DNA from: Phoenix dactylifera
Taxonomy: Eukaryota > Streptophyta > Magnoliopsida > Arecales > Arecaceae
Direction of reading: 5' to 3'
NCBI RefSeq assembly: GCF_009389715.1
Contig: NC_052401.1
Location: forward strand, 1,414,843 to 1,478,842
Length of the DNA: 64,000 nt
Below, piece by piece: positions 1 to 13,800 of the stretch. Made by a program: the position numbers and the translations under genes. The notes beneath the pieces are model-generated. The model was given only the letters and a program-made list of their open reading frames with translations. It did no database searches and had not been told where the DNA came from. The number at the start of each line of letters is the position of its first letter. The stretch's first letter is position 1.

Positions 1-3000
1 TAAAAAAAAACTCTATAAATCTCTTATTTATTCGTATACAAAAAGTTCTCTTGTAAAGAGCAGAAAGAAATTAGTATTTATCTAAAAATTGGCAGCATAC
101 ATAACGGGTAGCTGCAGAATGTTAAGTCGTCTAGTAATTATTGATGGACCCAAAAAAAAATTTTGTACTTAAAATATTGAAAAAATAATAATAATAATTG
201 CATGTGTATGAAATTATTAAGCATCCTAGAGCATTTTATAAGTTACGCGTATGATGATATAGGGTTGTATCTTTTCTTATTCAATACTTTTTTTGTTAAT
301 AGTGCCATATACTCCTGCAAACGTTTGATTCTGAATGAAAGAACCGAAATAAAATGTCTACTTTTAGTATTATTAACATCCTTTCGATCCCATACATGTG
401 GTTGGGTAATTATCATTTAAATCTTAATAGAGGCAGTGGAGATGATTTATCATTATGTCAATATTTTTTTGTATATAAGCAGAGTTAAGCCGTTGGTTAG
501 TTTTTTGAGAGTGTGCTTTAGATTTACCCATTTGTCCCATAAACTAGTTTAATTTTTGATTGGAAATGTATAGGGCATGTAGGTGCCCTAGATTCTACAC
601 CTACAAAAGATCATTTCATAATTAATCCATCTAATCATGTCATATTGTTTAGATTCTATTAAATAGTTTTGAAAAATCGAATTTGGCTAAAGTTTGGGTC
701 CATACTTGCCTTGCTAGGTAGACTGCAAAAATATGTTCACGTAGCATTTTAGGAGCCAATCATCCATAAGAAAATAGCTGGAAAAGTGATTATTCATTTA
801 AACATACATGACTACTGCATCATCCTACACATAATATCTTCCGTCTAACTTTGAATCTTTTGTTTAAGAGAACGGTCAAAAAGAATAAAATATAAAATCA
901 ATTGGATATAGAATATTGTATATCTAAGTTAGGATTATGCAAATGTATTTCATTTTCTCTCTCCTTTGTAACAATATATTGGTAATCTAAGATAGAGTGG
1001 AGCTGCTTACGTGCTTTTTTTATTTTTTTAGATAAACCGACCGCTCACACTAATTTTGCATGAGCATTACCAACAGAGTCACAAGCCAAAATACTCTACA
1101 ACGGTAGAGGAACAGGTACACAGTGAGTCCACAAAATCTCTTCAGAATGATGAGTAGCAAAGAAGACGATACAGCCAGCAGCTCTGTTCATCTTCTGAAA
1201 TACATAGCCAATATAAAACACAGCATACTCTTATAATAATTATATGACGTTCCCCAGAAGTGAATGGTCGGAGACCCGTCTCCTCACAGGCTTAATGGTT
1301 TTGTGGAATTCACAGCTCATGTGCCCAGAGCGCATGGACTAAAAAGAGCTGGAATCATGATCGGTGCGTGGGTGCGTGGGAACCGGGAAGGCTGGCGCGC
1401 ACGAGGCGTCTCATGGCGATGTTTCCACGTTTTGGCCTTTAATTTATCCACTCTCCTCGGTCTAATCGTGCTTAATTTAATCAAAGCTGGGCTCCAAATT
1501 CAATAGGCATTATGCTCACGACGTGCTTCTGTTCACGTGGTACTTTTACTCCCCGGATGGACGGTGATCGTGTCAGAAACGTGCATGGCTTGGGAGTTGG
1601 GACTTGTGCTGCGTGCCTGCAATTGAAGATCCCTGAGGTCATATCTCCTTTTTTTTATTAAGTAATCTAATAATTATATCTACTTCACTAATATAAAGGA
1701 CATGGTAATGCTTCCTCCAAGAAAGGCCAACTATGGTAACCACATATCATATTCATTTAGCATTTGATTTAAAACAAGTTTACGATTGCTAAACAAATTT
1801 TGCGAAACAAGCTATGGTAAAAGTTTAAGCTATTAGAACTTTAAATCTATGTGGTACTCCCAATCCAATTGATGTGAGACTATGATGCTTCTCCATCCAA
1901 TCTACTCCGTTCACTTCTTACAAATGTGGTCTAGGTCACACTTGACCATACAACCATTCATTAGTTGCAGCGAGGGGACACCTATGCTCCCTAGGTCCCC
2001 TCTCTTCCCTACTCAATGGTAAGAATCCATCTCACTCATAGACTGAGCCTAATTCTTATACCGCAAGTCATAGACTTGCAGGTTGAGAGCTTAAACTATT
2101 GGATGGAGGATCGTTCGTCTTTAAACCCATTTGGTGTCCCTAGTCTAGTCGATATGGGGGGACTATGGCAACAAACACTAAATATCTCTTTTGAACAAGT
2201 TTGGGACCATTCCAACAAGAAGCTATCATACATTATCTACCATATGAAGTTTTCATCTATGCCTGCCTATCATTTTATGAAATCGGACAATGTAACTATT
2301 ACGATAAACATGAGTATTTTTACTTTGCTTTTCTTTGTTTTATAATCTTTTTTTGCGCCCCTTGCAGAATTAAAAGCTACATGAGAAGAGCTATGTGTAG
2401 GGATGTATATATTCAAAGCTTCTTATGTATAGATTGAAGGGGAGTAGGGGACTCTCTTGGGCTACTTTTGAAAATGGAAAAAGGGAAAAATTCATTTAAC
2501 TTAGCTATTCCACCATTTTTTCAATCAAAAAACTTATTGGAGTACGTGAGTTAAACTACTTTTTTAAAAGAATAAAAGGGATATTTATGAAAATTTGGTA
2601 GGCAACTTTTGCTTTTCAACCTCGTATACTCCACAAAATTTAGGAATAAATTACTCTACAATGCAAGATGGAGTAATTTACAATGAAGTAAATTAAGAGG
2701 AGTAGAAGCAAACTAATCTATTTACTCTAGGTTAAATTATTACGTTTCGAAGCAAAATCTCATAATTTTTCACTGGGTAAATTGAGATTCTATGTCTTCT
2801 CTCATCATCTTCCCATTTTAAAGGATGTTTTGCAGATCAATAATGCTTTACTATCCTTTCAAGCAACACATATTTTAGGGAAGGTGATCAATCTACTAAT
2901 TGATTTACAAGGGATTATATGTTGCCTTGCGATTTTGCTTTTCTATATCAATTCTTCAGGGTGCCCTTTCCTGATACGTTGATTCTTTCTTACTTCTTAG

Positions 3001-3592
3001 GCCCGCCTCTATCGAACTAAAATAAAATAAAATAAATGGAAAAGCATTCCAATGGGCAGCGGTTGCATCTTGACTTGCAAAACTTGAGATGTTGATAGCA
3101 TGCAATTCCAATTAAAATCCTTGAAACTATATCTCTTTCACTATATATGATTTTAATAAATATGAATATATTTATGTATTTTTTAAGAGATAGAGACCAT
3201 GGCAGCCAGGAGAGCTTGACAAAGGCAAGTGGATTCATATTTATTATTCTATTCCCAGATTTTCTTACTGCTAGGTTTTATAGTGCATGAGTTGATTTTT
3301 ATCTTTGTGAGAGCCTATACAGAAGATTTATATTTAATCCTTCCTCTGTGCTTATCGAAAATAAAAAATTTAAATAATACTTTTCGGTTAATTTTTTTAG
3401 GGTATGATTCTAGAGTATTATAAATAGTATTAGAGTAGATTCGTCCTAATGATCCATATAGACTAGATGACAATGAAATATAAGCATAAATTAGATTTGT
3501 GGTATTTATGATTAGATGTGAATTAATTTGAACTCTTAGCATGGAAAGGAGACTACAACTTAAATAAAGGAGAATGTGAAGATCTGTTTTGT
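1..3592. other. AT-rich intergenic spacer
   Basis: No coding region that looks real was found; the open frames here are short, low-complexity and without family features. One stretch, about 1015-1240, reads on the minus strand as a sequence ending in a run of A (a T-rich run at about 1015-1030 on the plus strand), so it may be the 3' end of a retroposed element, but I could not recognise its family. The rest shows nothing I can name. Confidence 0.5.
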
Positions 3593-3605
3593 GAATGTAC
3601 ATTTT

Positions 3606-3850
3606 TTTTTTTAGCTATGACGGATAATTCCTACAACATGTGTACGAATATACCCAATAAAGTTAAAAAACAAAATATCACGGAGCTTCCGAAGCAGCTC
3701 CTCCTCCCTTGTCCATATAGTACTGCTGGCATGGTCAGCCACGTGGGTGGCTACTCAATAAACAGCCCCATTAGCTTCTTTAAACACATGCTTAGCCAGA
3801 ACAACACTTCCATCCCTTGTTATCATCCAAATGTCACGAAGCAATGGAGC
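3606..3850 (-). mobile_element. 5'-truncated LINE 3' end (RNase H tail)
   Basis: Read on the minus strand, this piece encodes the end of a plant L1-type RNase H domain (motifs like HVFKEANGAV and LRDILFFNFIGYIRT), matching the C-terminus of the full LINE ORF2 at 9946-14094, and then runs into a poly-A tail (poly-T at about 3602-3612). A 13-bp direct repeat, GAATGTACATTTT, lies at 3593-3605 and 3851-3863, as expected for target-primed insertion. The reading frame is interrupted, so this is a dead 5'-truncated copy of about 245 bp. Confidence 0.85.
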
Positions 3851-3863
3851 GAATGTACATTTT

Positions 3864-4560
3864 GTCTCACATCGACTATGCAATGGATAGATTATGGATA
3901 CTTATATGAGACTAAATAATTCAAATAATACATTTTGGCTAGTTTTTTTGGATGAGGCTATAAGTTGTTATAATCTTAGTAAAAAAAAGTGCACAAAGAA
4001 ATGAGGGTCAATTAAACAACATCTGATTTGAGGATAAAGAAGCCCATACAATTTTGTACTTATGTTCATCAACTTCATTTTGGATCACATCTATTTATAT
4101 CTTCCATAACTATTCCAAAAAAAAAAAAGAAGGCTTGTGCAATATGCTTCATTTCTATCCAAGTCCAGCTCAAATAAGGATGCTTTCATAGTTATCCATG
4201 CAATACTCTCCTTTAAACAAGCATGTGCATGGCATGCGCAGAATTCGTTCACATCATTTCCATAATTTATGTGACAAAAAAAAAAGATTGGTGCTTTCCG
4301 TAGCTTTTTCAGGGCCCCGTTTCATCTGAGTTCACGAAATAAAACAAGTGGCAATCGATCCGCTCGCTCTCCACGTCGGACGTAAAATTTCCGTGCCTGT
4401 AACTTATTCTCGGTTCCGTTCACTCCGCCTTCAGAAGTCCGAACCGGAGTTACCGGATCGAACCGTGTCCTCGCAGCCATTGAAATCCACGGTTTGGACG
4501 GTCCAGATCGAACGCCACCAAATTGGATCTACCGGACGAGAATAATAAATCGGTCGCCTC
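3864..4560 (+). promoter_or_regulatory. Upstream region of QCR6
   Basis: This spacer precedes the first exon of QCR6. From about 4320 it becomes richer in C and G. An AT-rich TATA-like stretch lies near 4541-4552, just ahead of a leader with the GGGTTC and pyrimidine pattern common at plant transcription starts. The transcription start is inferred, not seen, and no specific factor site is claimed. Confidence 0.35.
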
Positions 4561-4878
4561 TTCTAGGGTTCATCTGCGCCCCTCCCCAAGCAGTTCAGGA
4601 GCCGTCCAAAAGTCCGCGCCCGAAGCCATCCAGTCAAAAAGGTAAGAATTCCTGATCGCATTCACACGATCCACGATCTCAGTTCCTCAAATATTTTCAT
4701 CGTGTCGATCCCAATTCCAATTCCGGCAATCAAAGATTTGCATAGATCGAGCCCTTTTTGTTTATGCGAAATTGTCATGGAATTTGATGCTTAAACTGTA
4801 AAAGAAGTGATTTTTTTTTTCTTGAATATTTTCAGGAGGAATCGCCGGGTCAATTGCCAGTTCTTGATTTTGTTCTCC

Positions 4879-7800
4879 ATGTGAGTGTTTAAATCTAGCT
4901 CATTGCCTTTGTTTTTCTTTCTTTTTTGTTAAAAAAACAAAAATTTCCCCGTCCACTGTTGATTGTTTTTTTTATAAAAGTTTTATGAGCGTGTATTTTT
5001 CTTCCCATCTTCTTGAATCCATAGGCATGGGGAGTATAGATAATTGGATTTAAAACAAATGGAAGACAACTATAATGAATGCAGTAGATATTGTAGGATG
5101 CAATGTTTCGATTCCGATCTATTGTTATCGGGGGTCTTGAGCACAGAACAATCTAATGTGCACCTGGGACCAGAGAGTTGACAAGGAGGATCTTCTATAG
5201 TTTCATAAATCTGGAAGGAATTATTTGTTGTCATGAGAGCTTTTCCTAGATTGATTCTCGTACATTTATGTTTTGTGAACTCATTTCTGCCTCCAGCAAC
5301 CTTTAACGTTTGCTTTAACTGGCTACGGCTTTTGACCGACCTAGTTATAATTAGATGACTGCATACATCTCAACCCTGGCAAATTGTTGCTCCTTTGTTG
5401 CACATTCAGACAAGGAATTTTCAAGAAAAGAATCAAAAGCTTGTTTTGAAGGCATCCTTTGGTAGCAGTTGAACTCTGTAAATAAATTTATAAAGAGAAC
5501 TTCACATGGTTGTGATAAGATTTGTATTTTACGGTATAGTCATTCAGCAAAAAAAAGCACCGAGGCCTACTCCTGTTCGTGCTTCAAATTCATATGCGGG
5601 ATTTGTTTTTTTGTACGTTCAGGGCCGATGAGGAGCTCGTTGATCCGAAGAAGTATCTTGAGGAACGTTGCCAGCCTAGATGTGTAAAAGCCTTATATGA
5701 ATATCGGGTAATGCATAGCATTTTCTTAAACAGCTTTGCACAGAACATATGTAAATTCACAGACCCTACAGACACGCATACATACATACATACAGAATGA
5801 ACGTGTATAAATATTTGCATGCATGCATGTTGTGTATGACCATTAATGGAGTAAACTTTGGATGAATGAATTTGAGATGATTGTCATAATCCAGTGGACT
5901 TATTAAACAGTGCATTTGAGATTTTCAACATAAAAAATATTATCAGAAAATGAATATTAGTATATCAATAAAGAAAGACTGGTGCCAAAGGAAGTGGTTA
6001 AGTGGCTTTGGGCATAAAGTTTACTTAGATGTGCTGTTAAATCTCCCATATCATGGTGCTTTTTTTTTTCTCTCTTTTTTGGCTACAGTGATACAGTAGT
6101 TTGCAAGGCCAGCACTCTTATAAAGCTTATGTCAATTGACAAGCTTTGCTTTAATCTCTCACTTCTTTTGAACCGCTTCCACATCTCTAATTTTCTAGTT
6201 AATTGTAATGACTATCTTAATGGGGCAACCACAAAATTGACTCACACAATAGCTCTCAGCAGCATGAGGTGTGCTAACCTGACATCTGGTGCCATGTAGC
6301 TTGTGTGATTGCTAAATCAACTGATAATTTGGCACCTTAAATTCCATAGTGATAAATGAGACAGAAAACAGAAAATAATGTATAAGTGATTGCCTGTGGT
6401 TTTCTTTTTCTTTGAGTGGAGGTGGTGGCGGATTTGGAATTGGGCACTGTAGCTCGTGTGATTACTAAAACAACTGATAATTTGGCACCTTAAATTCCAT
6501 AGTGATAGATGAAACAGAAAACAGAATATAATGTATAAGTGATTACCTGTGGCTTTTCTTTTTCTTTGAGTGGAGGTGGTAGCGGATTTGGAATTGGGCA
6601 TTGGTGCTGGCTTGACCATGATTGAGGGGGTGAGGTTGGGGGGGGGGGGCATGGGAGTGGATGTGGCAGTGAATCTGGAACCTGGCACTTACAGTGTTCA
6701 TCTATGATGAGAGGGGGATAGAGGTGATGAGAGGGGGATAGAGGAGCAACGGAAAGACATTGGGAGGAGGTAGTGGTAGCATTGATTGAGTGATAGGGGA
6801 GAGGGGATGGAGGTTGAGAGGAAGGGCGGGAGGAGGAAGGGGAAAGCTTGGGGGGGGGGAGGGAGAGAGAGAGAGAGAGGGAGAGAGAGGTGGTATTGGA
6901 TATGGGGCTTGCATGGGGAGGGAGAGGTAGGATTGGGGGAATTAGGTAGTAAGCTTTGGGCTGCATCGGGCTCCGAATCTTGACCCGAAGCTAACCCTGC
7001 ATGACAAGCCTCGTGTTGGCCTAGTCCCAATTCCAACCCTAGTTAGGCTGTTCATGGAACTTGTCTAAAATATGAATTGTTTGAAAATATTTCCATATTA
7101 TCAGATGCCATGTTGTTAATTTTTGAGTTGATAGTCCATAGTAGTCAATTTTTTTAGTCGCATAAGCATATTCTATTATCGTAATTATCTGGTGATAAAA
7201 GTTTAAATAAATATTATATGCAGTCTGAAAAAATGACAATTACCATATCATCCATCCATTCTGTCTGTCCAGCACTATGACAGATGAGTTATTGGTAACT
7301 ACATGAGCCATTGGTGGGACATATCTTGATATTTGGTCTGTCTATGTTTGTCTTTTCATTGTAAAAACTCAGGGGCTTCTATCCATTTCATATGCTGGAA
7401 AATATCATTTTTAAGGTACTAAAAGATGCATATCATGTGCAAGTTATTATTCAGTTAGGATATCATGATATTTTCCCTTGAAGGAGACAGTAACCCATTG
7501 ATGTTCTTGGTCACCCAATCAAAACATATTAAGGGTAATTGGAAATTCATTTTTGAAGTAAAGCTAAAATGGAATCCATTTTGAAGAGAAAGCCTTCTTT
7601 TTACATCTAATTCCTAACTAATCACCATTAACAAGGCCAACCCGAAATATGTTACTCCAATGGAAAGTGGCAGGTCAGTCAGCTTCGTGTACAACTTGTT
7701 ATGTGCTCACCTCAAACCCAACCCGAACCACTAGATGGTCGACACTGCCAAGTTCTTTCTGGGCAGCAGGTTGACAAACAGCTTACATAGCATTTGACCA

Positions 7801-10800
7801 ACCCTCTTCTTTGGCCACACAAATGACCCAAGAATGAAATCCTACGAGCAACAAATATAAGAAAAAAGTAAAGAAAAGTAAATCATGTTCACAATTATTA
7901 AAACAAATTCAATTTTGCATAGAATTTATACGAAGATTACCTTGACTTTGATCTGCGCATTGGTGTTGCTACTAAATGATTACATCAGGGGTATATGGTG
8001 ATTTTGATCTTGCCAATTGGAGGGGGAAACAAAAGAAGGAAAAAACAGAGAAAAATGAGAAATAAAAGAGGGGAGGGGGACAAACATACAAGGAGAAGAA
8101 AGGGAGATGGAAAGAGCAGGCTTTTAAAAAACCATGTATCCTTGCTGCAGCGTGTTGCATTTCCATTTTGAGATGGCAAGTGTATCTGGCACACACTTGA
8201 CCATTGTCTTTTTGCTGATAATTTTAGATTGGAAGTTCCTTTTGATGCATAAAATGAGATGGCAAGTTTTGTTTCTGGTTCATGGAGCCTGGAGTGTCAC
8301 ACTTTGTAACTGGGTCTTTTATTATTGTACCACTAGAATGCGTTTTATTATTACAACACCGAGCTTAAAAGCATTGACTGGACAAGAATCAGGCTTCTTG
8401 ATCTAAATCTTGCCTGCTTAATATTTCTGTCGTGATGCCTGATATAGATCTGACATGTTGCATGACTTGAATCATGTTCAAATTGGGTTTAGTCGGGCCA
8501 AAAATTGTGACTGCTGTTCCTTGCTGTCAGTTTCTTTCCTCATTTTTAGGACATAATTCTCAATGTAAGACAGGATCAATCCCTGCTATTTGCAATCACT
8601 TGCCTATTAGGAAATATCGTTCTTATCTCCCTACCAGTGGATATAAGGGTTAGAGACATGATCACATGCTGTTCAAGTTGTTGATGTGCATCACAGGTGG
8701 TTTACATATCAGTTGTCACTCAGTCAAATGGTTTCTTAGATTTCTTTTATTTTCTGGTTTTACTCTTTAGCAATGATCCAGGTCTATTGTTGTTGTCATT
8801 AGCTTCAATTTGATTTGTCATCGGGGAAGGTAGGTTGTGCTGGTTATCGAGTTTGCAGCCATAATTTTCCTTTTGAGCATCTTATTGCCTGTGCCTGCTT
8901 ATTTTTCTCCTTATCATTGTTTAATCAAATCTATATCCACCAGTCCCAACCATGATGTTCATAAGTTTTAATCATTTCGTTGCCTTTGCTATCAATGCCC
9001 TTAATCACGAAAGCTTTCAGCTTCCTCCAACATCAGCTTATCCTTGATTCCACTAGCTGGGAGCTTCACTATTCCCCTAGTTTTGAGATGCTTCATGGCC
9101 AGTAATTTCTTCATTGGTATAATCTAGCTTAATTCTTTTATATTCTTTGAGTACATCAATTCTGAATATATACCGAAATGGCAGAAAGCTTGATGATAAT
9201 TATTAATCTGAAGAAAACTTATTGTTAACTGGACTGCAATATTAATGTAAAATAATGTAAACATATTTATCCCTTTGAAAGTCAGTCATTTATTTAACTG
9301 AAAACTTGATGCATTCACTCGAGGGGCTCGGGGGTGACTGAGCCGACTCAGCTCCTCCGTTCGGCGTCGTCGGCTTCACTCGAGGATTCGCATCTACGCC
9401 GGCGAGAGGAGGGACGACGGCACTTCCGGAGTGCATCCTTGCCGCCGGCGAGAGCCCCCACCCGGCCCGGGGCAGGCCGTGCTCACGCTGCTGACCGGAC
9501 GGCCGGGGTTCCGCTTGTTGAGGGCGGTGCAGACAGGCCGTGCAGGCTGGTGACGGAGGGCGGGACCCAGCGGTCGGGGGTGGCCGTGGCCACTGGCGGC
9601 GAGCCGGCTCTGGCCAAGGGAAAGGGACCGAAGGAGGCGCAGACGTCTACCTTTCAACCGCGGGAGGTGGTCTTGGCACATGTGGAGGACCCCTCAGCAG
9701 GCCTGAGAAGGTTGGGGAAATCGGAAATGGGGGAAGGTTCCCTGCCAGCGACTACCAGAAACTCCCCTGTGGTGATGAGAGGAGTTCATGGGGGCTCGGG
9801 ACAGGGTCCTAATTCCCCTATACAGGATCATGGGCGGGTTGTGAGTCTGCTGCGGGCGGTGATTCAGGAAGGGGTGGAGAAGCTAGGGGAAGTGGCCAGT
9901 GAGCAGCCCACGAGGCCTGGGCCAAACTTTAACTGTTAGTGTTAAATGAAGATAATAGCATGGAATTGCAGGGGGGCGGCCAAGCCTTCTTTTTTGTCGT
10001 CCTTCAAAAGACTAGCTCAGCTTCATTGCCCCGATATTTGCTTCCTATGTGAGACACGGGTGTCCGGAGATGGGCTACGTCGGGTGCAGCGACGTTTAGC
10101 AGCTGATTGGGATTCATTTGAGGTTGAATCCCAGGGATTGTCTGGAGGAATTTTGATGTTGTGGAAGCGAGGTGTTGCCTCTATTGATGTTTTCCGCCAT
10201 TGTACTCAGCAGGTGGTGATGGTTATATCGGAACCAAATGAACCCCCGTGGGTCTTGTGTGGTGTCTATGCCAGCACTGATTACCGGACTAGGAGAGTCC
10301 TTTGGGGTGAGCTGTCATGTTTACTGACTCAGGGGGTGCCGACATTGGTAGTGGGTGATTTTAACTGTGTATTAGGCCCTAATGAGAAACGAGGTGGGAG
10401 GACCTACTCTGACTCAGTGGATAGGAGGGAGTTTCGGGAGTTTCTGGATGCAAATGGATTGGTGGACCTCGGCTTCACCGGATCGCGGTTCACTTGGTGC
10501 AACAATCAGTCTGGAGGAGGGAGAGTGTGGGAGCGACTTGACAGAGCTATTGCATCCCCGGATTGGATTCAGCGTTTTCCATCTTACCAGGTTAGTCATC
10601 TTCCTCGTATTGCTTCAGATCACTGCCCTCTTTTGATTTCTACAGCTTCGACATCCAGTCATTATAGCCCTTTCCGGTTCGAGAAGCTGTGGTTGTCATA
10701 CCCACAATCTTGGGAAGTGGTCAGGGGGGCTTGGGGAGTGCCAGTACAGGGAAATGCTATGCAGAGGGTGTCGCGTAGTTTGGAGCTTACTAAGCGTCGC

Positions 10801-13800
10801 CTTCGAAGATGGAATCGGGATGTTGTGGGTAATGTGTTCCGGAGATTGGAGGAGGTGGAGGGGTTGATTGCGAATCTCCAAGGAAGGGAGGATCGTGAGG
10901 GGGAGCTGGAGGAGGAGGAGATGGCAGACTTACGACGACATCTGTCATCCCATCACTCATTGTTGCATCAGCAGGAGATTTTCTGGAGGCAGAAGTCGAG
11001 AGTTCAGTGGGTCAAAGAGGGAGATCGAAACACCAGCTTTTTCCACCGATCGACGGTCATCAGGAGGCAAAGGAATATGATACGATCACTGAGAGTGGGA
11101 GTGGGACAGCGGGTGGAGGAGGACTCTGCAGTGAGACAGTTGTTGTTTGATTTCTTCAGGACTAGATGGACGGAGGTAGAGGAGCCCTTGGAGCTTGGCC
11201 GGCTTCCCAGGCCGGCGGTCAGAGTTGAGGAGGCAGAAAATGAAGCATTGATTCGACCTGTGTCTGATAAAGAAGTACAAGAGGTGGTATGGGCTCTAGC
11301 AGAGGATAAGGCCCCAGGTCCGGACGGGTTTCCACCCTTCTTTTTTCGGAGATATTGGAGTATTATACGGAGGTCGGTGGTAGAGGCAGTGCAGCTATTT
11401 TTCAGTCGGGCGGTGATGACAGATGACTGGCAGGCTACTTATATCACTCTGATACCGAAGCGTCAGGATGCATCGGAACCGGGCCACTATAGGCCCATTA
11501 GCTTGTGCACCACTTTGTATAAGATAGTGACGAGGCTTATGGTTGGGAGAATGAAGACTGTGTTGCCTAGCATTATTAGTCAGGAGCAGGGAGCATTTGT
11601 GGGAGGGAGAAGCATATCAGATAACATCTTGTTGGCACAGGAGATGATGGGTGACCTACAGAGAGCCCCGAGGAGGAGGGGTTTGATGGCAGTGAAAGTG
11701 GACATGGAGCGTGCCTATGACCGGATCCGCTGGGCCTTCCTTAGATGGGCACTGGAGAGTTTTGGCTTCCACCCGACCTGGATTGACTGGGTTTCTGGCG
11801 TTGTGCAGGGACCTAGGTTCTCCATATTGGTCAATGGTACGCCTTCGCCTTTTTTTCGGGCCACTATGGGGCTCCGCCAGGGATGCCCTTTGTCCCCATA
11901 TCTTTTTATCCTATGCTCTGATGCCCTTTCCCGTGCACTACGTGTAGCTTGCGAGAACCGGGAGTTGGATGCCTATAGTCCAGCCCCGGCTGCTCGCCCC
12001 ATTTCTCACTTGCTTTTTGCAGATGATTGCCTGCTACTTGCCAGGGCGAGGGTGAGGGATGCACGAGCTCTCCAGAGAGTGTTGACTGAGTACTGTGGGG
12101 CGTCCGGACAGAGGATCAATCTCCGGAAGTCATCTATACATTTCAGCCCACGCACGGAGCGGAGGGTACGCCGAGAGATCAGGGTGATATTGGGGATGCA
12201 GGAGCAGGAGGGAGCTCTGGACTACCTTGGGGTCCCCATCACTGGGAGGAGATTGCGAGTGGCGGAGTGCTCTACTTTGGTGCAGAGGATGCAGAGCAGA
12301 CTTGAGGGCTGGAGGGCCTCATCACTTTCTATGATGGGTAGGCTGACGCTGGTCAGGTCTGTTCTCTCTTCCATGCCTATTTACCTTATGGCCCATACTG
12401 TTGTGCCGAAGACGATTTTGATGGGGATAGAGCGGCTTATGCGTGGCTTCCTGTGGGGCTCCTTGGGGAGAGGCCATGGGGTACATTTGGTGGCCTGGGG
12501 GAGAGTTTGTTCGCCTCTGGGCGAGGGTGGCTTGGGGGTGCAGTCACTGCTGGTGAGGCGGGAGGCGCTCCTGGCGCGGCGGGCAGTGCAGATTGTTCTG
12601 GAGCCCCAGGGACTGTGGAGTCAGGTTATGATAGCGAGATATGGCCGGGCAGGCCCTGCTGGCCCGGCGATGGGGAGACGTAGGACCTCTGTTATGTGGC
12701 GGGAGGTTGGGAGGTATCTGCCTATGGCCCTGGCGCACACTAGATGGCTGATTGGTGACGGTCGGAGCATTGACGTGATGGAGGAGCCATGGGTGGATGC
12801 ACTTCCATTGAGTTTGTGGCCGACGATGATCAGCGGTGAGGGGGCGGAGGGACTACGGGTCTGCGACCTTATGATGCCGGGGGAGGCAGAGTGGGATGTG
12901 GATAGGCTGGGCCAGTTATTTGGGGAGCACCTAGCCGAGCGAGTACAGGCCCTTCCTGTTCCGGGATCAGCAGGGCCAGATGTCAGGGTATGGAGCACCA
13001 CCTGCAGTGTCAGAGTCAGGGTGGGCGATGTTGCTCGGGTCCTTCAGCAGGGATCAGAGCGGGGCAGGGACTGTGGCTGGGTCTGGAGATTTGGGCTACA
13101 CCAGAGAGTTGCACTTTTTCTCTGGAAGGTAGCCTGGGATCGTCTACCGACGAGCTGGATTTTGAGCCGACGTGGGGTCAGCATTCCACCTGTGTGCCTA
13201 TCCTGTGAGGTGGACGAGTCAGTGGATCATGCTCTATTCCAGTGCGTTTGGGCGAGGCGGACTTGGAGGCTGTCCGAGATTCCGGAGAGTGCCTGGAGCC
13301 GGAGGGATTGTTTTTTGGAGGAGGTTCGGCAGTGGTCTAGCTCCCCTCAGATGCGCCTTGCGGCTATTCGAGCGTCCTGCACAGCGTACCAGATCTGGCT
13401 GGCCAGGAACGCTCGAGTATTTGGCGAGCTCCGCCCGTCCCCACGATTCGTGATGGAGCGGGCTCGGACACAGGCAGCAGAGCTTCTCTCTGCAGGGTTG
13501 GATGATAGACCTTTGATAGCCCGGGACATCTGGGGCCCCCATACTGCTACGGCAGCTTCTCATACGGTGTTTTTCACCTGGGAGCCCCCACCCCCGAGTT
13601 TCCTCAAGGTCAACTTCGACGGTTCGGTCCTGGATGGAGGCAGGAGAGGAGGGGCAGGTTTTGTTATCAGAGGGCCGAGCTCTACCATGGTGGCAGCAGG
13701 GGGGTGTCAGATCTTTGATACTTCGGTACCAGGGGCTGAGCTGCGAGCGGCTTGGCTGGGATTGCGACATGCGCGGCGTGTGCTTCGGGCGAACGCTATC

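Noticed and set aside
3617-3919. 100-codon plus-strand frame
   Set aside because: It is antisense to the truncated LINE RNase H fragment, which has flanking target duplications.
6317-7036. Proline- and serine-rich minus-strand frames up to 158 codons
   Set aside because: They come from purine-rich low-complexity and tandemly repeated DNA; there is no domain and no splice context.
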